Positions 34,302-44,230 of a stretch of 64,000 nucleotides of DNA are shown piece after piece (the first letter of the stretch is position 1; every line of letters starts with the position of its first letter). The DNA is from Hyphomicrobiaceae bacterium (lineage in GTDB: Bacteria; Pseudomonadota; Alphaproteobacteria; Rhizobiales; Methyloligellaceae), in contig JALCBY010000002.1 in assembly GCA_028066055.1 (NCBI GenBank), forward strand, positions 179,695 to 243,694, read 5' to 3'. The notes beneath the pieces are model-generated. The model saw nothing but the letters and a program-made list of their open reading frames with translations. It was not told the origin of the DNA and did not search any database. Made by a program: the position numbers and the translations under genes.

Positions 34302-34979
34302 TTAAGAATCTTTCTTCTTCGTCTTGGCTGACGATTTTGCCGAAGATTTGGCAGACGTCTTCGCTGCCGCTTTACTGCTCGCTGACTTGCTTTCCGTTTT
34401 CGCTGGTGGCTTCGCTTTCGCAGCTGCGGGTTTCTTGCTGTCCGATTTCGCGGATTTATCTGCCGCCGCCTTAGGTTTTTCCTCGTCAGCCGCAGGCTTG
34501 GATTTCGAAGCACGCTTCGGCAATTCGACGATCGTAACCGATCCGCCGGCCTTCTCAACCGACTTTACCGCACCGGCGGATGCACCGGTCACCTCAATGT
34601 TCAACTTTGCCTTCAACTCTCCTTGACCCAGAAGCCGCACACCATCCTTGACGCGGCGAATGATCCCGGCTGCAGCCAATGCATCAACCGTGACCGTCTT
34701 CTTCGGGTCGAGAGTCTTCTTGTCGACCGCCGCTTGCAGCCGGCCGACATTCACCTCGTTAAAATCCTTGGCGAACAGATTGTGGAAACCCCGCTTGGGC
34801 AGGCGGCGGTGTATGGGCATTTGCCCGCCTTCAAACCCCTTGATCGCCACGCCTGAACGGGATTTCTGTCCCTTATGCCCCCGTCCGGCGGTCTTACCCT
34901 TGCCGGAGCCTATTCCGCGACCGACACGCTTGCGTGCACGCGTCGCCCCGGGATTGTCTCTAAGCTCATTCAATCGCAT
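34302..34979 (-). CDS. rplO: 50S ribosomal protein L15 with a long lysine/alanine-rich tail
   Basis: The first 155 residues are a normal L15 ([20 protein letters not shown], then [14 protein letters not shown]). Residues 156-225 form an extension of about 70 residues made almost entirely of Lys, Ala, Ser, Pro, Thr, Asp and Glu in repeated AKS/SAK patterns. E. coli L15 has 144 residues. The tail resembles histone H1-like and AlgP-type tails and is likely unstructured. The reading frame is intact through it. Confidence 0.94.
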   Translation of the reverse strand: MRLNELRDNPGATRARKRVGRGIGSGKGKTAGRGHKGQKSRSGVAIKGFEGGQMPIHRRLPKRGFHNLFAKDFNEVNVGRLQAAVDKKTLDPKKTVTVDALAAAGIIRRVKDGVRLLGQGELKAKLNIEVTGASAGAVKSVEKAGGSVTIVELPKRASKSKPAADEEKPKAAADKSAKSDSKKPAAAKAKPPAKTESKSASSKAAAKTSAKSSAKSSAKTKKKDS

Positions 34980-34991
34980 GGGTTCAATTCC

Positions 34992-35195
34992 TTAAGCCTT
35001 GTCCTCGACAACGCGCACCAGGTGGTGGACCTTGTCGATCATTCCGCGCACCGCGGGCGTGTCGGCGAGCGTGCGCCGCCGCCCCACCTTGTTCAAACCG
35101 AGGCCGATAAGCGTCGCGCGCTGATCGCCAGGCCGGCGGATCGCACTTCCAATCTGCTCCACCGTCACGGTTTTTCCGGACTTTTTCTCTGCCAT
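34992..35195 (-). CDS. rpmD: 50S ribosomal protein L30
   Basis: The protein (67 residues) has the [19 protein letters not shown] core with a short N-terminal extension. It lies 12 bp upstream of rplO and 30 bp after rpsE in the spc operon. Confidence 0.96.
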   Translation of the reverse strand: MAEKKSGKTVTVEQIGSAIRRPGDQRATLIGLGLNKVGRRRTLADTPAVRGMIDKVHHLVRVVEDKA

Positions 35196-35225
35196 CTTTC
35201 CCGGTTCCTAAAAGTCTGTCGGCGC

Positions 35226-35813
35226 CTATGCTTCTGCGGCGGCCTCTTGTGAATCAATTCCGTCGCGGCGGCGCGCAACAATCTCGCTCGCCTTTTTGCC
35301 GCGCCTTGCCGCAACACCACGCGGGCTGTCCTGCTCCTTCAATGCTTCAAACGCCGCCCGCACCATATTGTACGGGTTGGAACTGCCAAGCGACTTGGCA
35401 ACGACGTCCTGCACACCGAGTGTTTCGAAAACGGCGCGGATGGGTCCACCCGCGATGATCCCCGTTCCCGGAGGTGCCGCCCTCAATACGACCCGGCCCG
35501 CACCATGGCGGCCAGCCACGTCGTGATGCAGGGTACGCCCCTCGCGCAACGGCACGCGAACAAGGTTGTTCTTTGCGGATTCCGCGGCTTTGCGAATAGC
35601 CTCCGGCACTTCCCGCGCCTTGCCATGGCCGAAACCGACCCGGCCCTTTTGATCACCAACGACCACCAGGGCGGCAAAGCCAAAACGACGGCCGCCTTTC
35701 ACAACCTTGGCGACGCGATTGATGTGGACCAGCTTGTCTACGAATTCGCTTTCGCGTTCGTCGCGATCACGATCGCGCTGGCGTCCACGTGATTGTCCCG
35801 ACTTTCGTCCCAC
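35226..35813 (-). CDS. rpsE: 30S ribosomal protein S5
   Basis: The protein (195 residues) lies near the mRNA entrance of the small subunit. The loop [17 protein letters not shown] and the [16 protein letters not shown] segment are intact. The arginine-rich N-terminus and the C-terminal extension (ending AAAEA) are usual for alphaproteobacteria. Confidence 0.98.
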   Translation of the reverse strand: MGRKSGQSRGRQRDRDRDERESEFVDKLVHINRVAKVVKGGRRFGFAALVVVGDQKGRVGFGHGKAREVPEAIRKAAESAKNNLVRVPLREGRTLHHDVAGRHGAGRVVLRAAPPGTGIIAGGPIRAVFETLGVQDVVAKSLGSSNPYNMVRAAFEALKEQDSPRGVAARRGKKASEIVARRRDGIDSQEAAAEA

Positions 35814-35842
35814 TTCCTGCGTTCCTTTTCACTATAGGATCT

Positions 35843-36205
35843 TCAGAATTTCAGCCCGCCTTCACGCGCGCCGTCAGCCAGGGCTTTCACCCGGCCATGA
35901 TAGATGTATCCGCCGCGATCAAAGATGACGTCCTTGATCCCGGCCTTGACCGCGCGCTCGGCAATCAATTTGCCGACGGCCTGCGCAGCACCGATATCAC
36001 CCCCCTTGGGAAGCGATTTGCGCAAGTCCTTTTCAATGCTCGACGCTGCGGCAACAGTCTTGCCTTGCGTGTCGTCAATGACCTGCGCATAAATGTGTTT
36101 CGAGGACCGGAACACGGAAAGCCGGGGCCGCCCCTGCGATACGCGCCGCAACGACCGCCTGACACGGTTTGCGCGTTTGCCGAAATTTTTTCTGGAATCG
36201 CTCAT
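35843..36205 (-). CDS. rplR: 50S ribosomal protein L18
   Basis: The protein (120 residues) binds 5S rRNA with L5. The N-terminal [21 protein letters not shown] and the C-terminal [20 protein letters not shown] are typical. It lies 30 bp upstream of rpsE. Confidence 0.98.
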   Translation of the reverse strand: MSDSRKNFGKRANRVRRSLRRVSQGRPRLSVFRSSKHIYAQVIDDTQGKTVAAASSIEKDLRKSLPKGGDIGAAQAVGKLIAERAVKAGIKDVIFDRGGYIYHGRVKALADGAREGGLKF

Positions 36206-36216
36206 ATCCGGCTCCG

Positions 36217-36750
36217 CTATTTCTTCTTGCCTTCTTTGCGGAAGACATATTCACCCGCATATCTGATGCCCTTGCCCTTGTAAGGCTCAGGCGGCCGAAA
36301 CCGACGGATTTCGGCGGCAACCTGTCCGACCTTTTGCTTGTCAATTCCGCTCACGACGATCTCCGTCTGGGACGGGCACTTGATTTCAATCCCCTCGGGG
36401 ATCGGATACTTCACGTCGTGGCTAAGGCCGAGTTGCAACTGCAGTGTCTTGCCCTGAAGCTGCGCGCGATAACCGACGCCGATGATCTCGAGCGACTTCT
36501 CGAACCCGTCCGTAACGCCCGCCACCAGATTGGCAACCTGCGTACGCGACATTCCCCACATGGAGCGCGCCCGCTTGCTTTCGCTCCGCGGGGACAGCTT
36601 GATGCCGTCATCGGTCATCTGCACCTCGACGTCATCGACGAGGATTGCGGAAAGTTCACCCTTCGGACCTTTCACCGAGACACTCTGACCCTCGATACTG
36701 GCGTTCACGCCATCAGGTACGGAAACCGCTTTTGCTCCTGTCCGGGACAT
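36217..36750 (-). CDS. rplF: 50S ribosomal protein L6
   Basis: The protein (177 residues) has the two L6 repeats; the C-terminal [20 protein letters not shown] is diagnostic. It lies near the factor-binding site of the ribosome, 12 bp upstream of rplR. Confidence 0.98.
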   Translation of the reverse strand: MSRTGAKAVSVPDGVNASIEGQSVSVKGPKGELSAILVDDVEVQMTDDGIKLSPRSESKRARSMWGMSRTQVANLVAGVTDGFEKSLEIIGVGYRAQLQGKTLQLQLGLSHDVKYPIPEGIEIKCPSQTEIVVSGIDKQKVGQVAAEIRRFRPPEPYKGKGIRYAGEYVFRKEGKKK

Positions 36751-36797
36751 GGCTTAAACCCTTGCTTTCTCTCTGGCAGGCATCCGGCCGCTGCGGC

Positions 36798-37196
36798 CTA
36801 GAATACGCTGCACAAAACCTCACCGCCCACATTTTCCGCGCGGGCCTTTGCATCGGACATCACGCCCTTCGGCGTCGACAGAATCGTGACGCCCAGACCG
36901 TTTGCAACGGTCGGGATGTCGCGAACGGACGAGTATACGCGCCGTCCGGGCGTCGAGACACGCTGCAGCTCCTTGATCACCGGCTTGCCGTCATAATATT
37001 TCAGCTCGATCTCGAACTCTGCCTTGCCGCCCTGATATTCGATCTGCGAATAGCCGCGGATAAACCCTTCCTCCTGCAAAACATCGAGGACACGCCCTCT
37101 GAGCTTCGAGGCCGGCGTCGCGACTTTTGCCTTGCTCCGCATCTGTGCGTTGCGGATCCGGGTCAGCATATCCCCCAATGGGTCAGTCATCGTCAT
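36798..37196 (-). CDS. rpsH: 30S ribosomal protein S8
   Basis: The protein (132 residues) binds the central domain of 16S rRNA and is the autogenous repressor of the spc operon in E. coli. [18 protein letters not shown] and the C-terminal [19 protein letters not shown] are typical. Confidence 0.98.
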   Translation of the reverse strand: MTMTDPLGDMLTRIRNAQMRSKAKVATPASKLRGRVLDVLQEEGFIRGYSQIEYQGGKAEFEIELKYYDGKPVIKELQRVSTPGRRVYSSVRDIPTVANGLGVTILSTPKGVMSDAKARAENVGGEVLCSVF

Positions 37197-37208
37197 GGAC
37201 GCGCTCTC

Positions 37209-37514
37209 CTACCAGCTCGACTTGATCATGCCAGGGATCAATCCCTGCGAAGCCAATTCACGCAGCGAAATTCGGGACATCTTCAACTTGCGGTAATAGC
37301 CGCGCGGACGGCCTGTTACGTCGCAACGGTTGCGAATGCGCGTCGCGGAAGAATTGCGGGGAAGCTGCGCCAGCTTCAGGCGCGCCGCAAAACGCTCCTC
37401 GGCAGGGAGTTCGCGATTGCTCGCAATCTCTTTCAGGCGCGCGCGGCGGCCGTCATACTTCGCAGCCATCCTGCGCCGCTTCTTGTTCCGCTCAACCGAG
37501 CTTCTTTTGGCCAT
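37209..37514 (-). CDS. rpsN: 30S ribosomal protein S14
   Basis: The protein (101 residues from the ATG at 37514; the frame is open back to 37625) is of the long, zinc-free type: the CxxC pairs of the short S14 are absent. [17 protein letters not shown] is the family signature. It lies 12 bp upstream of rpsH. Confidence 0.97.
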   Translation of the reverse strand: MAKRSSVERNKKRRRMAAKYDGRRARLKEIASNRELPAEERFAARLKLAQLPRNSSATRIRNRCDVTGRPRGYYRKLKMSRISLRELASQGLIPGMIKSSW

Positions 37515-37552
37515 ACTGTCTTCTCCTTGCGTCCGGTCCTGTATCCTTGTCC

Positions 37553-38107
37553 CTAGGTCCGGAACGGGAAATTGAATCCTTTGAGCAGCGATCGTGCCTC
37601 GTCGTCCGTCGGCGCCGTCGTACACACCACGATGTCCATTCCCCAGATATCGGAAACCTTGTCGTAGTCGATTTCCGGAAAAACGATGTGCTCCTTGATG
37701 CCGAGCGCAAAATTGCCGCGCCCGTCGAAACTCTTCGGGCTCAGACCGCGGAAATCGCGAACGCGCGGCAGGGCAATCGTGACCAGCCGGTCCACGAACT
37801 CGTACATCCGGTCCTTGCGCAGGGTCACCTTGGCACCGACGGGCATGCCCTCGCGAAGCTTGAACGTCGCGATTGACTTGCGCGCCTTGGCGATAACCGG
37901 CTTCTGACCGGCGATCAGCGCAAGATCGTCGGCTGCCGCCTGAACCTTCTTGGAATCGGCAACGCCTTCTCCGATGCCCATATTCAGCACGATCTTGTCG
38001 AGCCGCGGAACCTGCATCGGGTTCGCGTAATTGAATTCCTTCTTCAGTTCTTCCCGAAGCGCATCTTCGTAATGACGCTTGAGGCGCGGCACATATCCGT
38101 CAGCCAT
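37553..38107 (-). CDS. rplE: 50S ribosomal protein L5
   Basis: The protein (184 residues) binds 5S rRNA. The [19 protein letters not shown] segment and the MDIVVCTTA ending region are family features. Its start overlaps rplX by 8 bp. Confidence 0.98.
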   Translation of the reverse strand: MADGYVPRLKRHYEDALREELKKEFNYANPMQVPRLDKIVLNMGIGEGVADSKKVQAAADDLALIAGQKPVIAKARKSIATFKLREGMPVGAKVTLRKDRMYEFVDRLVTIALPRVRDFRGLSPKSFDGRGNFALGIKEHIVFPEIDYDKVSDIWGMDIVVCTTAPTDDEARSLLKGFNFPFRT

Positions 38108-38420
38108 CGATCACCTCCCCGGAACGGCGCGCGAAACGCACCTTCCGGCCATCCTTTAAAATCTTGTATCCGACCCGGGTCGGCTTGCCGTCCTTCGGAT
38201 CCTCCAGCGCGACATTCGAAATGTGGATCGGTGCTTCACGCGTCACGATGCCGCCATCCTGCTGCGGCGTCTGCTTCTGGTGCCGCTTGATCATGTTCAC
38301 GCCCTGAACCAGAACGCGGTTCTCCTTCGGAATCACCTTCAGGACTTCGCCATTCTTGTCCTTGTCCCTGCCGGCGATAACCACGACATGATCGCCTTTT
38401 CTGATCTTCAGCTTGGCCAT
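38100..38420 (-). CDS. rplX: 50S ribosomal protein L24
   Basis: The protein (106 residues) has a KOW motif near the N-terminus ([18 protein letters not shown]) and initiates assembly of the large subunit. The ATG at 38420 is preferred: GGAGG lies ten bases upstream. A GTG at 38426 overlaps the rplN stop but is only four bases from that site. Confidence 0.96.
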   Translation of the reverse strand: MAKLKIRKGDHVVVIAGRDKDKNGEVLKVIPKENRVLVQGVNMIKRHQKQTPQQDGGIVTREAPIHISNVALEDPKDGKPTRVGYKILKDGRKVRFARRSGEVIDG

Positions 38421-38422
38421 GT

Positions 38423-38791
38423 TCACAGCACCTCCGGTGCCAAAGACACGATTTTCATCTGCTTGCGGGCGCGTAGCTCGCGGGTCACGGGCCCGAAAAT
38501 GCGCGTTCCGATCGGCTCGCCCTGGTTGTTCACCAGCACTGCCGCATTGCGGTCAAAGCGGATGAGGCTGCCGTCCTGGCGCCGCACGCCCTTAGCCGTG
38601 CGAACGACAACCGCGCGCATGACATCACCCTTCTTGACGCGGCCGCGCGGGATCGCCTCCTTCACGGACACCACGATGATGTCCCCGATCGAGGCATATT
38701 TGCGCTTCGAACCGCCCAGCACCTTGATGCACTGAACCCGGCGTGCGCCGGAATTGTCGGCGACATCGAGATTTGTCTGCATCTGGATCAT
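38423..38791 (-). CDS. rplN: 50S ribosomal protein L14
   Basis: The protein (122 residues) opens [20 protein letters not shown], and the [20 protein letters not shown] segment is intact. It sits next to L19 at the subunit interface and is the first gene of the spc operon in E. coli order. Here it follows rpsQ by 87 bp. Confidence 0.98.
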   Translation of the reverse strand: MIQMQTNLDVADNSGARRVQCIKVLGGSKRKYASIGDIIVVSVKEAIPRGRVKKGDVMRAVVVRTAKGVRRQDGSLIRFDRNAAVLVNNQGEPIGTRIFGPVTRELRARKQMKIVSLAPEVL

Positions 38792-38878
38792 GGCACTCGC
38801 CCTTTATTCTGTTGGCGTTCCACGAACGCCGCCGCCGGCCCGCATACCGTGATGCCGGTCTCTGGTTCCTGTACCTCG

Positions 38879-39109
38879 TCAGCCCGTTACAAGCGTCCAG
38901 CGCTTGTTCTTGGATATGGGCGGACATTCCTCAATGCGCACCTTGTCGCCGGTCTTGGCCGAATTCGACTCGTCATGCGCGTGATACTTCTTGCTGCGCC
39001 GAACCGTCTTTTTATAGAGCGGATGCGTAAAACGCCGCTCGACACGCACGACAATCGTCTTGTCGTTGGCATCGCTGATGACGGTGCCCTGGAGAACTCG
39101 CTTTGGCAT
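38879..39109 (-). CDS. rpsQ: 30S ribosomal protein S17
   Basis: The protein (76 residues) has an OB-type fold: [20 protein letters not shown], then [20 protein letters not shown]. It is the last gene of the S10 operon in E. coli order. Confidence 0.97.
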   Translation of the reverse strand: MPKRVLQGTVISDANDKTIVVRVERRFTHPLYKKTVRRSKKYHAHDESNSAKTGDKVRIEECPPISKNKRWTLVTG

Positions 39110-39115
39110 AGGTTC

Positions 39116-39334
39116 TTATCCTTTGTCGGCCGCGTTCGCTTCCTCGGCCCGCTTTGCATGACCGATGGTCTTGATCCGCGCTATGTCACGGCGGACCTGA
39201 CGTATCCGCGCCGTATTCTCAAGCTGGCCGCTTGCCGTCTGAAAGCGCAGGTTGAACTGCTCCTTCTTCAGCTTCTCCAGCTCGTCGTCGAGCTGATCCG
39301 GCGTCATTGCCTGCAAATCACTTGCCTTCATCAT
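39116..39334 (-). CDS. rpmC: 50S ribosomal protein L29
   Basis: The protein (72 residues) is two helices with the [20 protein letters not shown] core, close to the exit tunnel. It lies 6 bp upstream of rpsQ. The first ATG is used; an ATG one codon in is also possible. Confidence 0.97.
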   Translation of the reverse strand: MMKASDLQAMTPDQLDDELEKLKKEQFNLRFQTASGQLENTARIRQVRRDIARIKTIGHAKRAEEANAADKG

Positions 39335-39355
39335 TCTTACCTCAGCCGACTGCCC

Positions 39356-39772
39356 CTAGGCGTCGGTCGCACGCATCACAACCTTGGTCTTCAACGGCAG
39401 CTTTGCCGCCGCCAGCCGCAGCGCTTCGCGGGCGACCGCGTCCGAAACGCCGTCAATCTCGAACATGATGCGTCCGGGCTTGACCTTGGCGCACCAGAAT
39501 TCCGGCGTGCCCTTACCCTTACCCATGCGCACCTCGGTCGGCTTTTTCGAAACCGGCACGTCCGGGAATATGCGGATCCAAACGCGGCCCGCGCGTTTCA
39601 TGTGACGGGTCATCGCCCGCCGCGCAGCCTCGATCTGCCGCGCCGTCACGCGCGAAGGCGCCTGCGCCTTCAGCCCGTATGACCCGAAGTTCAGCGACCA
39701 GCCGCCTTTGGCCACGCCCTTGATCCGGCCCTTCTGCATCTTGCGAAACTTTGTCCGCTTGGGTTGCAGCAT
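39356..39772 (-). CDS. rplP: 50S ribosomal protein L16
   Basis: The protein (138 residues) opens [19 protein letters not shown] and contains [18 protein letters not shown], a stretch near the A-site finger and peptidyl-transferase region. It lies 21 bp before rpmC. Confidence 0.98.
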   Translation of the reverse strand: MLQPKRTKFRKMQKGRIKGVAKGGWSLNFGSYGLKAQAPSRVTARQIEAARRAMTRHMKRAGRVWIRIFPDVPVSKKPTEVRMGKGKGTPEFWCAKVKPGRIMFEIDGVSDAVAREALRLAAAKLPLKTKVVMRATDA

Positions 39773-39802
39773 TGTTCAGATTCCTTGTTCTCGTCGCTTC
39801 GA

Positions 39803-40522
39803 TCAGGCCGGCGCCTTCGCGCCTTTGCCCTCATTGCGCATCCGTCCGCTTTCCTGGGCATCGATGGCGCGGCGTTCCTGCGCCATGGGATCATGCTCCA
39901 TGATCTCGCCCTTGAAGACCCAGACCTTGATGCCGATGATGCCGTATGCCGTCCGACCCAATGCCGTGCCATAGTCGATGTCGGCGCGCAGCGTATGAAG
40001 CGGAACACGGCCCTCGCGGTACCATTCCATACGGGCGATCTCCGCACCGCCCAGCCGTCCCGCGCAGTTGATCCGGATACCGAGCGCGCCAAGCCGCATG
40101 GCGGACTGGACAGCGCGCTTCATGGCACGGCGGAACGCCACCCGGCGCTCCAACTGCTGTGCAATGCCTTCGGCAATCAACGTGGCGTCGATTTCAGGCT
40201 TGCGAACCTCGACGATGTTGAGCTGTACGTCGGACTCCGTCATGGACGAAAGTTCCTGGCGCAGCTTCTCGATGTCCGACCCCTTCTTGCCGATCAGAAT
40301 GCCCGGTCGTGCGGTGTGCACCGTAATCCGGCACTTCTTGTGCGGACGCTCGATGACGACCTTGGAGATGCCGGCCTGGCTGCGTGCCTTGAGCACGTGG
40401 TCGCGGATGCGGATGTCTTCATGCAGGAGCTGTCCATACTCGCCCTTGTCCGCATACCAACGCGAATCCCAGGTCCGGTTGATCCCGAGCCTCAGACCGA
40501 TCGGATTTACCTTCTGGCCCAT
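39803..40522 (-). CDS. rpsC: 30S ribosomal protein S3
   Basis: The protein (239 residues) has a KH domain ([19 protein letters not shown]) and a C-terminal domain with [10 protein letters not shown]. It lines the mRNA entry channel. Its start overlaps the rplV stop by one base (TGATG). Confidence 0.98.
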   Translation of the reverse strand: MGQKVNPIGLRLGINRTWDSRWYADKGEYGQLLHEDIRIRDHVLKARSQAGISKVVIERPHKKCRITVHTARPGILIGKKGSDIEKLRQELSSMTESDVQLNIVEVRKPEIDATLIAEGIAQQLERRVAFRRAMKRAVQSAMRLGALGIRINCAGRLGGAEIARMEWYREGRVPLHTLRADIDYGTALGRTAYGIIGIKVWVFKGEIMEHDPMAQERRAIDAQESGRMRNEGKGAKAPA

Positions 40523-40902
40523 CAGGCGGCCTCCTCAACTTGCTTGACCACCACGGTCAGCTGTGAAAACGGTTTCAAGATCCGGCCGACGCGGCCTCGT
40601 GCACGCGGTTTCCAGCGCTTCATCACGAGGTTCTTGCCAACGTAGGCCTGCGACACAACGAGTGAGTCCACATCGAGGTCGTGATTATTCTCTGCATTCG
40701 CAATTGCCGATTGCAGCGTCTTCTTTACTTCCTGCGCAATGCGCCGGCGCGAAAAGGTGAGCTCGGCCAGCGCCGTCTCCACCTTCTTGCCGCGAATAAG
40801 CTGCGCGACGAGGTTGAGCTTCTGCGGAGAGACGCGCATCAGGCGCGTCACGGCCTTTGCCTCGTTTTCCGGCAATACGCGTTCGCGTTTGCTCTTACCC
40901 AT
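40522..40902 (-). CDS. rplV: 50S ribosomal protein L22
   Basis: The protein (126 residues) has the beta-hairpin region that lines the exit tunnel, seen as [18 protein letters not shown]. Its stop overlaps the rpsC start. Confidence 0.98.
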   Translation of the reverse strand: MGKSKRERVLPENEAKAVTRLMRVSPQKLNLVAQLIRGKKVETALAELTFSRRRIAQEVKKTLQSAIANAENNHDLDVDSLVVSQAYVGKNLVMKRWKPRARGRVGRILKPFSQLTVVVKQVEEAA

Positions 40903-40905
40903 CGC

Positions 40906-41184
40906 TCAAATCCTCCTGGCCTTCTTGTCGGCCGCATGCCCGTAATAGGTGCGGGTGGGCGCGAATTCACCGAACTTGTGGCCAACCATGTCTTCCGTCA
41001 CCAGGACCGGCACATGTTTCTGCCCGTTGTGGACCCCGAACGTCAGCCCGACGAACTGCGGCAGGATCGTCGAACGCCTGCTCCAGATCTTGATGACTGC
41101 GTTGGATCCGCTTGAACGCGCAGCTTCCGCTTTCTTGAGCAGATAGCCGTCGACAAACGGGCCTTTCCAAACCGAACGTGACAC
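40906..41184 (-). CDS. rpsS: 30S ribosomal protein S19
   Basis: The protein (92 residues) has the [12 protein letters not shown] [15 protein letters not shown] and [12 protein letters not shown] signatures. It lies 3 bp before rplV, consistent with coupled translation. Confidence 0.98.
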   Translation of the reverse strand: MSRSVWKGPFVDGYLLKKAEAARSSGSNAVIKIWSRRSTILPQFVGLTFGVHNGQKHVPVLVTEDMVGHKFGEFAPTRTYYGHAADKKARRI

Positions 41185-41194
41185 CGGCGATCTC

Positions 41195-42031
41195 CTATCT
41201 CTTCTTCCGCAGATGGCGGCTGCGGATAATGTATTTGTCGGTACGGCGGTTCGAACGGGTGCGCTTGCCCTTGGTGGGCTTGCCCCACGGCGTCACCGGG
41301 TGACGCCCGCCCGAGGTCCGGCCCTCACCACCACCATGGGGATGGTCGACCGGGTTCATGGCGACGCCGCGCACCTGAGGGCGCTTGCCGCGCCAGCGTT
41401 TGCGGCCCGCCTTGCCGAGTTTGATATTGGCATTGTCGGGATTTGAAACCGCACCGACCGTCGCCATGCATTCCGCACGCACCATGCGCGTTTCGCCAGA
41501 GTTGAGGCGCAGGATGGCGTATCCGGCATCGCGACCGACGAGCTGAACATAGGTTCCGGCCGCGCGCGCGATCTGTCCGCCCTTGCCGCGCTTCATCTCC
41601 ACATTGTGGACGATCGTGCCGATGGGTGTGTTGGCGAGCGGCATCGCGTTGCCCGGCTTCACGTCCACCTGGTTTCCGGAAATGACCTTGTCGCCGACAG
41701 AAATGCGCTGTGGCGCCAGAATGTAGTTCTGGGTGCCGTCTTCATAGCGCAGAAGCGCGATGAAAGCCGAGCGGTTCGGATCGTACTCGATCCGTTCAAC
41801 CGTCGCTTCCATATCCACCTTTGTCCGCTTGAAATCGACGACACGGTAAAGCCGCTTGTGACCGCCACCTCGCCGCCTCGCCGTGATACGGCCAACATTG
41901 TTGCGACCGCCCTTCTGGCTCAGCCCTTCGGTCAGGGTCTTGACCGGTGCGCCCTTCCAGAGGTGGCTCCGGTCCACAAGGACGAGGTTCCGCTGACCCG
42001 GCGTAATGGATTTGAACGTTTTCAGTGCCAT
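41195..42031 (-). CDS. rplB: 50S ribosomal protein L2
   Basis: The protein (278 residues) is needed for the subunit interface and peptidyl transfer. The conserved histidine-containing loop reads [17 protein letters not shown]. It lies 10 bp before rpsS. Confidence 0.98.
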   Translation of the reverse strand: MALKTFKSITPGQRNLVLVDRSHLWKGAPVKTLTEGLSQKGGRNNVGRITARRRGGGHKRLYRVVDFKRTKVDMEATVERIEYDPNRSAFIALLRYEDGTQNYILAPQRISVGDKVISGNQVDVKPGNAMPLANTPIGTIVHNVEMKRGKGGQIARAAGTYVQLVGRDAGYAILRLNSGETRMVRAECMATVGAVSNPDNANIKLGKAGRKRWRGKRPQVRGVAMNPVDHPHGGGEGRTSGGRHPVTPWGKPTKGKRTRSNRRTDKYIIRSRHLRKKR

Positions 42032-42045
42032 GGGATCTCTTCCAC

Positions 42046-42339
42046 CTACAGTCCGGTCGTCACGTCGATGCTCTGGCCGTCCTCAAGCGTGACGATGGCC
42101 TTTTTGACGTCCGAGCGCTTCCCGAGAATACCCTTGAAGCGCTTGATTTTCCCCTTTCGGTTCAGCGTATTGACCGCCTTGACCTTCACATTGAACAGCT
42201 GTTCGACGGCCGACTTGATTTCCGGCTTCGTCGCCGTGCGGCGCACATTGAAGACCACCTGATTGTGCTCCGACACCATCGTCGATTTTTCGGTGATGGC
42301 CGGGCTGAGTATCACGTCATATGCTTCAAGCCGGTTCAT
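42046..42339 (-). CDS. rplW: 50S ribosomal protein L23
   Basis: The protein (97 residues) lies at the exit tunnel and is the docking site for trigger factor and SRP. The [20 protein letters not shown] loop is intact. Its start overlaps the rplD stop by 4 bp. Confidence 0.97.
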   Translation of the reverse strand: MNRLEAYDVILSPAITEKSTMVSEHNQVVFNVRRTATKPEIKSAVEQLFNVKVKAVNTLNRKGKIKRFKGILGKRSDVKKAIVTLEDGQSIDVTTGL

Positions 42340-42956
42340 TTGAAACGCGCCTCCAGTGCCTCGACTGCAGCCTTGGTCAGGACCAGTTTGTCGCGGCGCA
42401 GGATGTCGTAGACGTTGATGCCCTGGACGGGCAGAACGTCGATGCCGACGATATTGCGTGCTGCAAGCGAAAACTTCTCATCGACTTCGGCGCCATCCAC
42501 GATCAGGGCGGACGCAAGACCCAGCTTGTCGAACTTCTTCCTCAGCGCTCCCGTCTTGGCTTCCTTCAACGAGGCGTTGTCGAGAACGACAATCTCGTCC
42601 GACTTTGCCTTGGCTGAAAGGGCATGACGCAACGCTAGAGCCCGAATTTTTTTCGGCAGCGAGATCGAGTGATCACGTGGCTTGGGGCCGAACTGCTTTC
42701 CACCGCCGCGGAACAGATTGACCTTCCGCGTGCTGTGGCGCGCGCGGCCTGAACCTTTCTGGCGCATGATCTTCGCCGTGCTGCCGACAATCTCGGAGCG
42801 GCCTTTGACGGACACCGTGCCGGCACGCCGCTTGGCGAGTTGATAGCGAACCATGCGATGCAGGATATCGGCGCGCGGTTCCAGACCGAAAACGCTATCC
42901 GGCAAATCGACGGTTCCGGCCTTCTTCGCCTCCAGTGTGGTTACGTCGGCCTTCAT
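42336..42956 (-). CDS. rplD: 50S ribosomal protein L4
   Basis: The protein (206 residues) extends a loop ([20 protein letters not shown]) into the exit tunnel. In E. coli L4 represses the S10 operon; the same is possible here but not visible in the sequence. It overlaps rplC by 4 bp. Confidence 0.97.
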   Translation of the reverse strand: MKADVTTLEAKKAGTVDLPDSVFGLEPRADILHRMVRYQLAKRRAGTVSVKGRSEIVGSTAKIMRQKGSGRARHSTRKVNLFRGGGKQFGPKPRDHSISLPKKIRALALRHALSAKAKSDEIVVLDNASLKEAKTGALRKKFDKLGLASALIVDGAEVDEKFSLAARNIVGIDVLPVQGINVYDILRRDKLVLTKAAVEALEARFK

Positions 42957-43834
42957 TTGTCCTGACCCTCTTCCTTGCCGCCTGCATCTCCATCACCGGC
43001 AGCATCAGCTTCGGGTGCATCCGGTGCGTCCTTCTCAGGCGCCGCTTCCGCAGCCGGTGCTTCCGCGTTTTCCTCAACAGGTGCGTCCGCACTCTCTGCC
43101 GCCTCGGGTGCCTCTGCCGCAGTGTCGTCGTCGGCCTTCGGCTTCGCATCTCCGCCCTGGCCGCCACGGAACGCACCGGGCACCGGCGCTTCTTCAGGCA
43201 AAGCCTTCTTGACGGCATCGCGCAGCAGAACCCAACCGCCCTTCGCGCCCGGCACCGCGCCACGCACCATGATCAGGCCGCGCTCGACGTCCGTCTTGAC
43301 CACCTTCAGGTTGAGCGTCGTCACCCGCTCATTGCCCATCTGGCCGGCCATCTTCTTGCCCTTGAACACCTTGCCCGGGTCCTGGCACTGTCCGGTCGAG
43401 CCGTGGCTGCGGTGACTGATGGACACACCATGCGAGGCGCGCAAACCGCCAAATCCGTGCCGTTTCATCGCACCGGCAAAGCCCTTGCCGATGCTGACAC
43501 CACTCGCATCCACAAACTGCCCTTCGACGAAATGGTCCGCGGTAATCTCCGCGCCGACATCGATGAGGTTCTCCGGGCTGACACGAAACTCGGCAACGCG
43601 CCGTTTCGGCTCAACCTTGGCAACCGCGAAATGTCCGCGCTCGGCACGCGACACATTCTTGACCTTGGCCGTTCCCGCACCGAGCTGAACAGCGGTATAT
43701 CCGTTCTTCTCCTCGGTCCGGTGACCGAGCACCTGACAATTGTTGAGCTGAAGCACAGTCACGGGAATATGCTCCCCGGCCTCGGTAAAGAGGCGGGTCA
43801 TTCCCATTTTGCGTGCTATCACGCCTGAGCGCAT
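42953..43834 (-). CDS. rplC: 50S ribosomal protein L3 with an acidic C-terminal extension
   Basis: The first about 215 residues are a normal L3, with [19 protein letters not shown] and [18 protein letters not shown]. About 75 further residues form an acidic, alanine/proline-rich tail ([19 protein letters not shown] and more) with about one acidic residue in three. The ATG at 43834 is used with GGAG upstream; the frame is open to 43849. E. coli L3 has 209 residues and no such tail. Confidence 0.95.
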   Translation of the reverse strand: MRSGVIARKMGMTRLFTEAGEHIPVTVLQLNNCQVLGHRTEEKNGYTAVQLGAGTAKVKNVSRAERGHFAVAKVEPKRRVAEFRVSPENLIDVGAEITADHFVEGQFVDASGVSIGKGFAGAMKRHGFGGLRASHGVSISHRSHGSTGQCQDPGKVFKGKKMAGQMGNERVTTLNLKVVKTDVERGLIMVRGAVPGAKGGWVLLRDAVKKALPEEAPVPGAFRGGQGGDAKPKADDDTAAEAPEAAESADAPVEENAEAPAAEAAPEKDAPDAPEADAAGDGDAGGKEEGQDK

Positions 43835-43869
43835 TGCTTCATTCTCCAAGTGACGCCGATAACCCGGCG

Positions 43870-44178
43870 CTACAGTTTGATTTCCACGTCCACACCTGCG
43901 GCCAGATCGAGCTTCATCAGCGCGTCCACCGTCTGCGGGGTCGGGTCCACGATATCCAGCAGTCGCTTGTGCGTGCGCATCTCGAACTGCTCGCGGCTCT
44001 TCTTGTTGACATGCGGCGAACGGTTCACCGTGAACTTCTCAATCCGGGTTGGTAGCGGAATCGGTCCGCGCACCTCAGCGCCCGTGCGTTTCGCCGTATT
44101 GACGATTTCCTTCGTCGACACATCGAGAACGCGATGATCAAACGCTTTAAGCCGAATGCGTATGTTCTGGCTTTGCAT
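43870..44178 (-). CDS. rpsJ: 30S ribosomal protein S10
   Basis: The protein (102 residues) opens [19 protein letters not shown] and contains the [19 protein letters not shown] loop. S10 is also the NusE transcription factor that joins NusG and NusB. It heads the S10 operon, 62 bp after tuf1, downstream of the terminator-like hairpin. Confidence 0.98.
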   Translation of the reverse strand: MQSQNIRIRLKAFDHRVLDVSTKEIVNTAKRTGAEVRGPIPLPTRIEKFTVNRSPHVNKKSREQFEMRTHKRLLDIVDPTPQTVDALMKLDLAAGVDVEIKL

Positions 44179-44195
44179 GTCCTGTGTACCTCAAG

Positions 44196-44230
44196 AAAAA
44201 CCGGCCTTTTTGTATTGGGGCCGGTTTTTT
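44196..44230. terminator. bidirectional terminator hairpin between tuf1 and rpsJ
   Basis: The stem is CCGGCC (44201-44206) and GGCCGG (44219-44224) with a 12-base loop. Flanking A and T runs (44196-44200 and 44225-44230) give a U-tail in both directions. In the minus direction it follows the tuf1 stop by about 17 bp and precedes rpsJ by about 18 bp, so it may end or attenuate str-operon transcripts before the S10 genes. Confidence 0.7.
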
